A stretch of 64,000 nt of DNA from Candidatus Marisimplicoccus framensis (GTDB taxonomy: Bacteria > Bacteroidota > Bacteroidia > Flavobacteriales > Flavobacteriaceae). The translations under genes were made by a program, and so were the position numbers. Positions 28,827-37,495 of the stretch are shown piece by piece. The stretch lies in contig CAJIZN010000001.1 in assembly GCA_905182065.1 (NCBI GenBank), positions 868,001 to 932,000 of the forward strand, given 5' to 3'. Numbering within the stretch: position 1 is the stretch's first letter; every line of letters begins with the position of its first letter. The notes under the pieces were generated by a model. It saw only the letters and a list, made by a program, of their open reading frames with translations, had not been told where the DNA came from and did no database searches.

Positions 28827-30568
28827 TGCCAGACATAGTTAAAATTTTACCAACTGAAGTTTCAAATAAAATTGCTGCTGGAGAAGTTGTTCAAAGACCT
28901 TCATCAGTATTGAAGGAACTATTAGAAAACTCTGTAGATGCAAATTCTAGTAAAATTACCATCATTGTTAAGAATGCTGGTAAAAACTTAATTCAAGTAA
29001 TTGATGATGGTGATGGAATGTCAAGAAGAGACATGCACTCATCATTTGTAAAGCATGCAACATCTAAAATTAATAAAATAGATGATGTTTTTTCAATAAG
29101 TTCAATGGGTTTTAGAGGAGAAGCCTTAGCTGCTATTTCTTCTGTTTCAATGATTGAAATGACATCTAGTAAAGCTGATGAAAATGATGGTTATTTTATT
29201 GAAATTAATGGAGGAGAAATTATTAATGAAAATGAATTAAATGTTGACAAAGGCACTTCAATCAAAGTAAAGAATATTTTTTTTAATGTCCCTGCCAGGA
29301 GAAATTTTTTAAAATCTGACTTTGTAGAATTAAGACATATTATGCATGTATTTCATAATATAGCAATATCACATCATGGGATTGAATTTTCTTTTATAAA
29401 TAATGATGAAGAAATTTTCTACTTAAAAAAGGAATCTTTAAAAAAAAGAATAATTTCAATCTTTGGCGAAAAAATTCGTGAACATCTTGTTCCTATTGAT
29501 GAAAAAACTCAAATAGCTAATCTTACTGGTTTTATATTAAAACCAGAATATGCAAAAAAATCTAGGTCAACTCAATACATTTTCGTTAATAATAGATCAA
29601 TTAAAAGTCAGTTTATTAATCATTCAATATTCTCGTCTTTTGAAGGTCTTCTTAGAGATGGATTCTACCCTGGTTATTTTTTATTTATAACTATGGATCC
29701 AGTTAAGATTGATGTAAATGTTCATCCAAATAAAACAGAAATAAAGTTTGATGATGATCAACACCTATATTCAATTATTAATTCTTCTGTAAAACATTGT
29801 CTAGGAATATACCAAGTAACTCCCGTTCTTGACTTTGAGAAAGACTCATCTATGGATATATCTTATAATCATGTAAATTCAGACCCAAAGACTCCTACTA
29901 TAGAAGTTGACTCAGAGTTTAATCCTTTTAAAGTTTTCAACGAGGAAAACTTTATGAAAAAAAACTCTGATATTGAATTGAAGAATACTCAATCTGATAT
30001 TATCGATAATAGTACATCAAAAATATTTCAGATTTTTAATAAATATATAGTTAGTACTAGCACATCATCTTTGATTATAATTAATCAGAATTTAGCACAT
30101 CAAAGAATTCTTTATGAAGATTTTTTAAAATCAATTTTTGAAAGTTCCTCTAAATCACAAAAACTTCTTATTCCTTTTGAAATAACTCTATCAATTAGTC
30201 AATTAATTTTATTTAAAAAAATCATAACAGAGTTCAGTTCTTTAGGTTTTGAATATGAATTATTAGATTCTTTATTAACTATTACTTCTGTTCCACTTCA
30301 ACTAGAAAATAATTCAATAGAAGAGATAATTGATGAAATATTGAATGATGATAATGATTTTGATGAATCAAAAAATCTTAGTTACTCTGATTTTTTTGCT
30401 AAAAAACTTTCAAAAAGTTCTTCAATAAAGAGTGGGAAAAGATTAAATTTATATGAGCAAGAATTTCTAGTTAATCAACTTTTCTCTTGTAAAGAGCCAA
30501 ATCTATCACCCGACAATAAACAAATATTTATTACTTTAAATAAAAACGATATAGAAAATAGATTTTAA
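28826..30568 (+). CDS. mutL: DNA mismatch repair protein MutL
   Basis: 580 residues. The GHKL ATPase part: LPTEVSNKIAAGEVVQRPSSVLKELLENSVDA, DDGDGM, KHATSKI, SMGFRGEALAAISSV. Then the transducer domain with VHPNKTEIKF, an acidic linker, and the C-terminal dimerisation domain. The C-terminal motif reads IINQNLAHQRILYED rather than DQHAxxE, so the metal-dependent nicking site is not obvious, as in flavobacterial relatives I recall. Coupled by single-base overlaps to the genes on both sides. Confidence 0.95.
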   Translation: MPDIVKILPTEVSNKIAAGEVVQRPSSVLKELLENSVDANSSKITIIVKNAGKNLIQVIDDGDGMSRRDMHSSFVKHATSKINKIDDVFSISSMGFRGEALAAISSVSMIEMTSSKADENDGYFIEINGGEIINENELNVDKGTSIKVKNIFFNVPARRNFLKSDFVELRHIMHVFHNIAISHHGIEFSFINNDEEIFYLKKESLKKRIISIFGEKIREHLVPIDEKTQIANLTGFILKPEYAKKSRSTQYIFVNNRSIKSQFINHSIFSSFEGLLRDGFYPGYFLFITMDPVKIDVNVHPNKTEIKFDDDQHLYSIINSSVKHCLGIYQVTPVLDFEKDSSMDISYNHVNSDPKTPTIEVDSEFNPFKVFNEENFMKKNSDIELKNTQSDIIDNSTSKIFQIFNKYIVSTSTSSLIIINQNLAHQRILYEDFLKSIFESSSKSQKLLIPFEITLSISQLILFKKIITEFSSLGFEYELLDSLLTITSVPLQLENNSIEEIIDEILNDDNDFDESKNLSYSDFFAKKLSKSSSIKSGKRLNLYEQEFLVNQLFSCKEPNLSPDNKQIFITLNKNDIENRF

Positions 30569-31107
30569 TGGGAAGAGTAAGTGAAATAGTCAAGCATTTA
30601 ATTATAATCAATGTAATATTCTTTATTGCTTCAATCGTTTTTGGAGAATTAATGTATGATCTTTTCGCTATGCATTATCCTAAAAATCCTGATTTTATTA
30701 TATGGCAGCCTATTACCCATATGTTTATGCATGGAGATACGTCTCACATTCTTTTTAATATGTTTGGGCTTTGGATGTTTGGAACACCTTTAGAGCAAAT
30801 GTGGGGTAAGAAAAAATTTATTTTCTTTTATTTATCAGCCGGTTTAGGTGCAGCATTAATTCAAACTTTAGTTTATCATTACGACGTAATATCTGTATCA
30901 AAAATTTTGATAGATAATGGGTTAACTAATCTAGATGTTGATACTTTTTATGAAACAGGAAGACTCAACACCGCAATTATTCAGTCCGTTGGAGAAGAGA
31001 CATTGTATTCAGGTATTCAGTCTTTTAAAGCTGTAATGGTTGGTGCTTCAGGCGCACTGTATGGGATTTTAGTTGGATTTGCTATGTTATTCCCAATGTC
31101 CAGTTAA
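30568..31107 (+). CDS. Rhomboid-family intramembrane protease 1, N-terminal part
   Basis: 179 residues with the membrane core: IINVIFFIASIVFG, WQPITHMFMHGDTSHILFNMFGLWMFG (HxxxN oxyanion residues), a long loop, and the catalytic serine motif VGASGALYGILVGFAMLFP. The frame ends in a false tail after LFP because one A is missing around 31095. Restoring it reads LFPNVQLMLLFPPIPIKAK into the next fragment. Confidence 0.88.
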   Translation: MGRVSEIVKHLIIINVIFFIASIVFGELMYDLFAMHYPKNPDFIIWQPITHMFMHGDTSHILFNMFGLWMFGTPLEQMWGKKKFIFFYLSAGLGAALIQTLVYHYDVISVSKILIDNGLTNLDVDTFYETGRLNTAIIQSVGEETLYSGIQSFKAVMVGASGALYGILVGFAMLFPMSS

Positions 31108-31304
31108 TGTTATTGTTTCCTCCAATTCCTATAAAAGCTAAATTCTTAGTTCCACTTTTAATTCTATTTGATTTATTTTTTGGATTCTCTTCCTATTCTG
31201 TTGGGCCAATAGCCCATTTTGCTCACATAGGTGGAGCAATTACTGGTTTTATCATGATGTGGTACTGGAAGAAAAATCAGTTTAATAATAAAAGATGGAA
31301 TTAG
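31107..31304 (+). CDS. Rhomboid-family intramembrane protease 1, C-terminal part
   Basis: 65 residues with the last two helices: PIPIKAKFLVPLLILFDLFFG and the catalytic histidine motif AHFAHIGGAITGFIMMWYWKKNQFNNKRWN, the standard flavobacterial rhomboid ending. Together with 30568-31107 it gives a protein of ~245 residues. It overlaps the second rhomboid gene by 10 bases. Confidence 0.85.
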   Translation: MLLFPPIPIKAKFLVPLLILFDLFFGFSSYSVGPIAHFAHIGGAITGFIMMWYWKKNQFNNKRWN

Positions 31305-32095
31305 GATATAAATATTTTATAAATCAACAAATATTTAAAAAGATTATAATTATAAATATTATAATTTTTTTATTGCCTCTCGTATCTAATACTTTTCTTT
31401 TTTTGTTCGATTTTAACCAAATAAGTATAGTTAAATATTTTGATCTCCATCCTGAGTTTAATCAGGTTTTAATGAGTCCATGGACTATAGTTACATACTC
31501 ATTTTTCCACCTTGATTTTTTTCATATTTTTTGGAATATGTTGATTTTGTATATCGTTTCTGACTATTTTTTAACTTTCCTTACTAACAAACAGTTCCTC
31601 CAAATATATTTTTATGGAGCTATAGCTGGGGGTCTTTTATTTATTTTTTCATATAATATTTTCCCTGCTTTTAAAGATTCATTCAATCCTTTAATTGGTT
31701 CATCTGCAGCAGTTTATTCTTTATTAATTTTTGTATGTGCGTATTTACCAAACACTTCAATAAACTTAATTTTTTTCAACACTAAGCTAAAGTATATTGG
31801 TTTTTTTTATGTTTTAATGAGTTTAATTCAAATACCTTTCAGTAATTCAGGTGGAAATATTGCCCATTTAGGGGGGGCTTTTTTTGGACTTTATTATGCC
31901 AATAATTTTAATTCGGTCACTTCACCCTTTGAATTTTTTGCTAAATATTTAAATAGGTTTTCAATCAAATCAAATAAGAATAAAGATGATCAAAAATTAA
32001 TTGATAATATACTTGACAAAATAAGTAAGTCAGGTTATGAAAGCTTAACAAAAAATGAGAAGGAAATCCTTTTTAAAAAATCAGATAAGAATTAA
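31295..32095 (+). CDS. Rhomboid-family membrane protein 2
   Basis: 266 residues with six hydrophobic segments. The rhomboid pattern is WTIVTYSFFHLDFFHIFWNMLILYI, the serine region IGSSAAVYSLLIF (GSSA instead of GxSG) and the histidine region NIAHLGGAFFGLYYANNF. A basic cytoplasmic tail ends in KNEKEILFKKSDKN. It is the tandem partner of the rhomboid upstream, a common pair after mutL in Flavobacteriia. Activity is plausible, since the serine and histidine are present, but the altered motif lowers certainty. It converges on lepB with a 4-base overlap. Confidence 0.83.
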   Translation: MELGYKYFINQQIFKKIIIINIIIFLLPLVSNTFLFLFDFNQISIVKYFDLHPEFNQVLMSPWTIVTYSFFHLDFFHIFWNMLILYIVSDYFLTFLTNKQFLQIYFYGAIAGGLLFIFSYNIFPAFKDSFNPLIGSSAAVYSLLIFVCAYLPNTSINLIFFNTKLKYIGFFYVLMSLIQIPFSNSGGNIAHLGGAFFGLYYANNFNSVTSPFEFFAKYLNRFSIKSNKNKDDQKLIDNILDKISKSGYESLTKNEKEILFKKSDKN

Positions 32096-33783
32096 TTACT
32101 TTTTCTTCTTTTTTTTATAAAATTAAATATTTGCCAAATAATAATAAAGAATATAAAATGAGGTAAATATGATCTAGCTTTTCCGTCAAACCCTATTGTA
32201 GTGAATACTCTATCCCATCTAAAATTCCATTTTTCTATCCCACTAAACAATCCATCAATACTCATCCAAATAAAAACTGGCTTTCCTAGTACATGATCAA
32301 ATGGTACAAAACCCCATACTCTTGAGTCTTCAGAATTATATCTATTATCTCCCATCATCCAATAGTAATCTTGCTTAAATATATATTCTTGTTCAACTTT
32401 ACCATTAATTAAAATATCACCTTCTACAACACTTAATTCATTATACTCATAATCAGTTATAATCTTTTTGTATAAAGGAAGCAAACTAATTGTTAGATCT
32501 ATTTTATCTCCTGCTCTTGGAATATATAGTGGTCCTAATTGATCATTATTCCATGTAAATCGTTTGTTATTAGGAAAAAAATTTGAGTTTGAAACATTTA
32601 TTTTTTCTGTGAGTCGATAGATTGTGTCAAATTCATTTGAATTTTTAATTTTAACAGCATCAAGGTAGGTTAAGTTAAGTTCTTTTTTATTATCAATTAT
32701 TTCACGTATGTCTAATCCATACTCTCTAACTACATCAATGGGAATTCCTTTATCATAAGTATAAACTACATATTCATTTTCTTTAGTATTTGAGATATTT
32801 AAAATGTATTTTGAAATTTCTGTGTAAGAATCATTTGACAGATTACTTATAATAAACTTCCTTATAAAGCCATCTATTTCTAGGTTAATTAACTTACTAG
32901 AAGAGACTCCTTTATTTGATTTGATTAAATATGTAAATAATGGCTTTGCTCTATCAGGTAGAATATTTTCTATTCCATTTAAATAAATTACACCATCTTT
33001 TATTTCTAGAGTATCTCCAGGAATACCGATTGCTCTTTTTACATAATTAGATTTTTTATCTCTAGGTTTTATTACCCCCTTTTCTTTTACAAAGAATTTT
33101 CTAACGGTATCTGCGGGCCAATTAAAAACTACGATATCATTATTTTTAATTTCTTGAAATCCAGGTATTCTTAGATATGGTAGTTGAGGTTTATTAAGAT
33201 ATGATCTTGATTTAATTATTGGAATTGTATCATGAACCATAGGAAAAGAGAGAACTGTAGATGGAATTCTAGCACCATAATGGAATTTACTAACTAATAA
33301 AAAATCTCCTACTCTTAATGTTTTTTCTAATGATCCAGTTGGAATTACAAAGGGTTGTAATATGTAATTATGAACAATAGTTGCAAAAACAATTGCCCAA
33401 ATAAATGAACCAATTGATTTTTCAAAATTTGAAAAAGAAATTTTACCTATATATTTTGTTTTACTACTTAAGTAACTAATATAGTAGATGTAAAAACCAA
33501 GTGTAAAGATTACTAAAAGCCTATCTAACTTGGAATTATGGTTGAATGTTTTTATAAATTCTATCCAAATTACTGGAATCATAAGTAGATTAATTACTGG
33601 AATAAATACAAGGATAGCCCACCATCTAGGTCTATTAATTATATCTAAATGTTTTACAATATTATAGATGGGAATCAACGATTTCCAACCCTCTACTCCA
33701 GCTAACTTAAATAACTTATAAGATCCCCCAAATATTATTAAGTTGAATGAAAGGAACAACAAGAACCATTCGTTTAAGTTCAT
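32092..33783 (-). CDS. lepB: Signal peptidase I, long Bacteroidota form
   Basis: Cleaves Sec/Tat signal peptides at the outer face of the inner membrane. The 563 residues begin with four N-terminal hydrophobic segments. The catalytic Ser follows in PTGSLEKTLRVGDFLLVSKFHYG, and the general-base Lys in NYVKRAIGIPGDTLEI. After a ~200-residue insertion come box D/E MMGDNRYNSEDSRVWGFVP and a C-terminal helix. The insertion and N-terminal helices are typical of Flavobacteriia. Confidence 0.93.
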   Translation of the reverse strand: MNLNEWFLLFLSFNLIIFGGSYKLFKLAGVEGWKSLIPIYNIVKHLDIINRPRWWAILVFIPVINLLMIPVIWIEFIKTFNHNSKLDRLLVIFTLGFYIYYISYLSSKTKYIGKISFSNFEKSIGSFIWAIVFATIVHNYILQPFVIPTGSLEKTLRVGDFLLVSKFHYGARIPSTVLSFPMVHDTIPIIKSRSYLNKPQLPYLRIPGFQEIKNNDIVVFNWPADTVRKFFVKEKGVIKPRDKKSNYVKRAIGIPGDTLEIKDGVIYLNGIENILPDRAKPLFTYLIKSNKGVSSSKLINLEIDGFIRKFIISNLSNDSYTEISKYILNISNTKENEYVVYTYDKGIPIDVVREYGLDIREIIDNKKELNLTYLDAVKIKNSNEFDTIYRLTEKINVSNSNFFPNNKRFTWNNDQLGPLYIPRAGDKIDLTISLLPLYKKIITDYEYNELSVVEGDILINGKVEQEYIFKQDYYWMMGDNRYNSEDSRVWGFVPFDHVLGKPVFIWMSIDGLFSGIEKWNFRWDRVFTTIGFDGKARSYLPHFIFFIIIWQIFNFIKKRRKSN

Positions 33784-33784
33784 A

Positions 33785-34342
33785 TTAATCTAAGTTAATT
33801 TTAAATTTAATTCCAGCACTTTGTGAAAAATCAAAATAATCACTTTCAATATAAGGACTAAAAGATAGGTCTTCACTAACATTAAATTGTAGTAAGTGTG
33901 CTCCGACATTAGCGTCTATTATATTCAAAACATAAGTTCCAACTAAGAATATGAATGAAAAATCTTTGTATCTTCTATGAAACTTCATGCCCTCTAATAA
34001 TTTTTCGTTTTCAGGTATTATATCAATATATTCATCATCAAAATATCCAGCTAGTCTTCTTTTATAAGCAGTCCTATACTTATTCATTTCTTTATTATTA
34101 AAATTATAATAATAAGCTGAGGCCCCTAATCCACCATAAACAATAGGGATCATCCAATACCTTCTTGTATATACTTGTCCTAGTCCAGGTATAACAGATG
34201 AATAAAATGCAGCCTTTGAAGGAGTAAGTGGATCGTTGATTAATTTCTGTTTTCTTGGACTAATATAAATCGAATCAATTTCAGATTGAGCATATATATT
34301 AGTTGAAAAACAAAATAGTATTAAAAAAATTAAATTTTTCAA
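33785..34342 (-). CDS. DUF5683 exported protein
   Basis: 185 residues with a signal peptide (MKNLIFLILFCFSTNIYAQ) and the DUF5683 pattern: PLTPSKAAFYSSVIPGLGQVYTRRYWMIPIVYGGLGASAYYY and a second hydrophobic segment FSFIFLVGTYVLNIIDANVGAHL. Function unknown. In flavobacteria it sits between parB and dapB/lepB; here lepB follows directly after one base. The start overlaps parB by 4 bases. Confidence 0.82.
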   Translation of the reverse strand: MKNLIFLILFCFSTNIYAQSEIDSIYISPRKQKLINDPLTPSKAAFYSSVIPGLGQVYTRRYWMIPIVYGGLGASAYYYNFNNKEMNKYRTAYKRRLAGYFDDEYIDIIPENEKLLEGMKFHRRYKDFSFIFLVGTYVLNIIDANVGAHLLQFNVSEDLSFSPYIESDYFDFSQSAGIKFKINLD

Positions 34343-35217
34343 TTGGATAATTTTTTTAAAATTAAATACAACTCATTAATGCTTTTAAAAGTAGCTGTTA
34401 GAGACACTTTACCTTCTGAGTTTTCCTTTAATTTGACCTTAGAGTCAAAAAGTTTTTCAAATTTATTAGTTGCATCAATATAAATTTTAGAAACATCAGA
34501 ATTAGTAGATGATTTATTTGTAGCTCTATTTCCTCGAACAATTTTTTCAGTTTGTCTGACAGAAAGCTTAGAGAATATTATTTGCTCGTAGATTTCAAGT
34601 TGAAGTTTTTTATCATCAATATTAATTAATGCTCTACCATGGCCCATAGATAAAAAACCATCTCTAATACCAGATTGAATAATAGGGTCAAGCCTTAAAA
34701 GTCTTATATAATTTGAAATTGTTGATCTTTCTTTACCTACGATTCTAGATATAGAATCAATGTTTAGATTATAATCATTTATTAGTCTTTCATATGTTAG
34801 TCCAATTTCTATAGGATCTAAATCTACCCTTTGAACATTTTCAACTAAAGACATTTTTAAAATATCTGTTTCATTATCAACTCCTTTAATATAGCAAGGA
34901 ATTGAATTAAGTCCAGCTAGTTTTGAAGCTCTAAACCTTCTTTCTCCAGAAATTATTTCAAAATTTTCAGAATCAATTTCTCTAACTGTAATAGGTTGAA
35001 TAACACCCAGATCTTTTATAGAAATAGTTAAGTTTTTAATTTCATTAGAATCAAAATTTGTTCTTGGTTGATTTGGGTTAACCTGAATTTTGTTTAAATC
35101 AACTTCTAAGGAACTTGGAATACTCTGAATTTCTTTATTAGACTTAGTACTATCTGAACTATTTAATAAGGCATCTAACCCTCTTCCAAGTACTTTTTTT
35201 TGTTTTTTATTAGACAT
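34339..35217 (-). CDS. parB: Chromosome partitioning protein ParB
   Basis: 292 residues. The CTPase/DNA-clamp N-terminus has VLGRGLDALLNSS, IQVNPNQPRTNFD, SIKDLGVIQPITVRE and the GERRFRASKLAGLNSIPCYI motif. The helix-turn-helix is YERLINDYNLNIDSISRIVGKERSTISNYIRLLRL, followed by GHGRALINI. It binds parS sites and works with ParA. No canonical parS was recognised in the immediate intergenic DNA. It overlaps parA by 8 bases. Confidence 0.95.
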   Translation of the reverse strand: MSNKKQKKVLGRGLDALLNSSDSTKSNKEIQSIPSSLEVDLNKIQVNPNQPRTNFDSNEIKNLTISIKDLGVIQPITVREIDSENFEIISGERRFRASKLAGLNSIPCYIKGVDNETDILKMSLVENVQRVDLDPIEIGLTYERLINDYNLNIDSISRIVGKERSTISNYIRLLRLDPIIQSGIRDGFLSMGHGRALINIDDKKLQLEIYEQIIFSKLSVRQTEKIVRGNRATNKSSTNSDVSKIYIDATNKFEKLFDSKVKLKENSEGKVSLTATFKSINELYLILKKLSN

Positions 35218-35980
35218 CTTTATTTTTTTTAATTACCTCATTTGCAAGGGATAGATAATTTTTTGTTCCTTTTGATGTTACATCATAAGTTATAATATCT
35301 TTTCCAAAACCAGGGGCTTCGCCTAACTTTATATTTCGTTGAATAATTGTATTAAATACGATATCACCAAAGTGTTTCTTGACCTCTTCAACAACCTGAT
35401 TTGAAAGCCTAAGTCTAGAATCAAACATTGTCAATAATATTCCTTCTATATCAAGTTCTTCGTTATGTATTTTTTGAACACTTTTAATTGTATTCAGTAA
35501 TTTGCCTAGACCTTCAAGAGCAAAGTATTCACATTGAATTGGAATTATAACAGAGTCAGAACCTGTTAGAGCATTAAGTGTTATTAGACCTAATGAAGGA
35601 GCACAATCAATAAATATAAAATCATACAGGTCTTTAATTTCGTTAATCTTTTCTTTTAGTTTATACTCTCTGTTTTTCTCTTCAACTAATTCAATCTCAA
35701 TTCCAACAAGATCAATACTAGATTGAATTATATCAAGATTAGGAGACTCTGTTTTTTTAATTGCATCAGAAATATTTAAAGATCCAGAAAGTACTTGATA
35801 TAATGATAAATTTTTATCATTTGGATCAAAGCCTAATCCTGAAGAAGCATTAGCTTGGGGATCTGCATCAATTATTAGAACTCTTTTTTCAAGCACTCCA
35901 ATAGATGCAGCTAAATTTACACATGTAGTAGTTTTACCTACACCTCCCTTTTGATTAGCTATTGAAATTACTTTTCCCAT
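35210..35980 (-). CDS. parA: Chromosome partitioning ATPase ParA (Soj)
   Basis: 256 residues with the deviant Walker A IANQKGGVGKTTTCVNLAASIG at the N-terminus, DADPQANASSGLG, Walker B FIFIDCAPSLGLITLNAL, and PIQCEYFALEGL. It is full-length, chromosomal ParA type without an extra N-terminal DNA-binding domain. It forms an operon with parB, 3 bases after the DivIC-like gene. Confidence 0.96.
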   Translation of the reverse strand: MGKVISIANQKGGVGKTTTCVNLAASIGVLEKRVLIIDADPQANASSGLGFDPNDKNLSLYQVLSGSLNISDAIKKTESPNLDIIQSSIDLVGIEIELVEEKNREYKLKEKINEIKDLYDFIFIDCAPSLGLITLNALTGSDSVIIPIQCEYFALEGLGKLLNTIKSVQKIHNEELDIEGILLTMFDSRLRLSNQVVEEVKKHFGDIVFNTIIQRNIKLGEAPGFGKDIITYDVTSKGTKNYLSLANEVIKKNKDV

Positions 35981-35983
35981 TAA

Positions 35984-36301
35984 TTATTCTTTATCAGATT
36001 CATATTCAATTATAAATATGTCTTCATTTTCTTTCTTTAAATTATAGTTTTCTCTCCCATAGTGTTCTAAGCTATCTATGTTTTGAAGTTTCTCAATAAG
36101 TTCCTGATCTTTATTTATCTCATCAGTTAGTGCATCTTTTCTATTTTTAAGTTTTTTTATTTCTTGATTTAATTCATCGTGAATTAAAAGTGAATTAGAA
36201 TCTAAAAAGGTAATCCAGATTAAAAATGCAATTGAAATTATTAAATACTTAAAATAACTTTTATTGATTAAGGACTTTAAATTTTTTATAAATTTATTCA
36301 T
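35984..36301 (-). CDS. Septum formation initiator (DivIC/FtsB-like) protein
   Basis: 105 residues: a short cytoplasmic start, one membrane helix (YLIISIAFLIWITFL), then a coiled coil (ELNQEIKKLKNRKDALTDEINKDQELIEKLQN) and the family ending LEHYGRENYNLKKENEDIFIIEYES. This is the bitopic architecture of FtsB/DivIC, which links the divisome to peptidoglycan synthesis. Adjacent to parAB. Confidence 0.85.
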   Translation of the reverse strand: MNKFIKNLKSLINKSYFKYLIISIAFLIWITFLDSNSLLIHDELNQEIKKLKNRKDALTDEINKDQELIEKLQNIDSLEHYGRENYNLKKENEDIFIIEYESDKE

Positions 36302-36306
36302 TAAAC

Positions 36307-37449
36307 TTATTTTGGTAAAATTTTAAAAATACCTATAGCTTCAACGCTAATGTAAGCATACCCATCAGGTCCTATATTAACATCTCTAACTCTGCCAATT
36401 CCAGGGAAAATTTTCTCTCGTTTAGTTACACCATTTTTATCAAATTCTAATCTTTCTAAATATAGAAATTTAAGTGATCCAACTAGAATACTATTTTTCC
36501 ACTCAGGGTATATATCTGAATCAACATATGCCATTCCAGATGGAGCAATAGATGGAGTCCAGTAATAAAATGGATCTATAACATCATTCATTTTTTGAAA
36601 TTTAGTTATTTCACTTCCACTATAATTAATACCATAAGTAGCTTTTGGCCAACCATAATTCCTATCCTTTAATCCATCTTCACCTTTAATTGGGTTTTTT
36701 ATTATATTAATCTCATCACCTCCTCTAGGTCCATGCTCATGAACCCATATCTCTTCCTCATTTAAACCTCTGATGATTCCTTGAGGATTTCTGTGTCCAT
36801 AACTCCAAATCGCTTTTTTTGCATCAATAGTATTATAAAATGGATTAGAATCTGGTATTGATCCATCTTTATTTAATCTATAAATTTTCCCTCCATCCAA
36901 TGAAATATTCTGTGGATTAATATCTCTATTACCTCTATCGCCAATTGTGAAGAAGATATACTCATTTGTTACTAATAGACTTCCACCATAATGTCGTTCC
37001 TCTTTTGAGTCGGGAGAGGCTTTATATAAAAGTTTTAGATTTGAAAGTTTATTGTTTAAAAAACTAGCTGAATAGAGTGCGGTGTTTGATCCTGAACCTG
37101 ATGAAGTTACAGAAGCAGTAAAATAAATTTTATTATTTAAAACAAAATTTGAATCTACAGCAACATCTAGTAATCCACCTTGTCTTGATAAAATTATTTC
37201 TGGAATACCATCAACAATATCTTTTTTTCCTTCTGATACATGATACATAATTCCCTTTTTATCAGTTACTAAAAAAGAATTATTACTTGTAAAGCTTAAT
37301 CCCCAGGGAATCTCTATACCATCTATAACCTTTTCAATGCTAAATAAATTTTCATCAAAATCTTCAATTGGAGGATAGTTTTCAATTTGAGAACATGCGA
37401 AAGAGATGTTAAATAATACTAGTGTAAAAAATAGATTAGTTTTTTTCAT
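36307..37449 (-). CDS. Exported PQQ-type sugar dehydrogenase (glucose/sorbosone dehydrogenase family)
   Basis: 380 residues with a lipoprotein-like signal (MKKTNLFFTLVLFNISFAC). The six-bladed beta-propeller pattern follows: GIEIPWGLSF, RQGGLLDVAVDSNF, ERHYGGSLLVTNEYIFFTIGDRG, GGKIYRLNKDGSIPDSNPF, IWSYGHRNPQGI, WVHEHGPRGGDEINII, NYGWPKATYGINYSG, and PSGMAYVDSDIYPEWKNSILVGSLKFLYL. Soluble PQQ-dependent aldose dehydrogenases share these blades. Cofactor and substrate are inferred from the family. The lipobox C-S-Q suggests membrane anchoring. Confidence 0.88.
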   Translation of the reverse strand: MKKTNLFFTLVLFNISFACSQIENYPPIEDFDENLFSIEKVIDGIEIPWGLSFTSNNSFLVTDKKGIMYHVSEGKKDIVDGIPEIILSRQGGLLDVAVDSNFVLNNKIYFTASVTSSGSGSNTALYSASFLNNKLSNLKLLYKASPDSKEERHYGGSLLVTNEYIFFTIGDRGNRDINPQNISLDGGKIYRLNKDGSIPDSNPFYNTIDAKKAIWSYGHRNPQGIIRGLNEEEIWVHEHGPRGGDEINIIKNPIKGEDGLKDRNYGWPKATYGINYSGSEITKFQKMNDVIDPFYYWTPSIAPSGMAYVDSDIYPEWKNSILVGSLKFLYLERLEFDKNGVTKREKIFPGIGRVRDVNIGPDGYAYISVEAIGIFKILPK

Positions 37450-37495
37450 AATTAACTCGAATTTAAAATAAATTAATCACTCAATGAAGTTTTTT

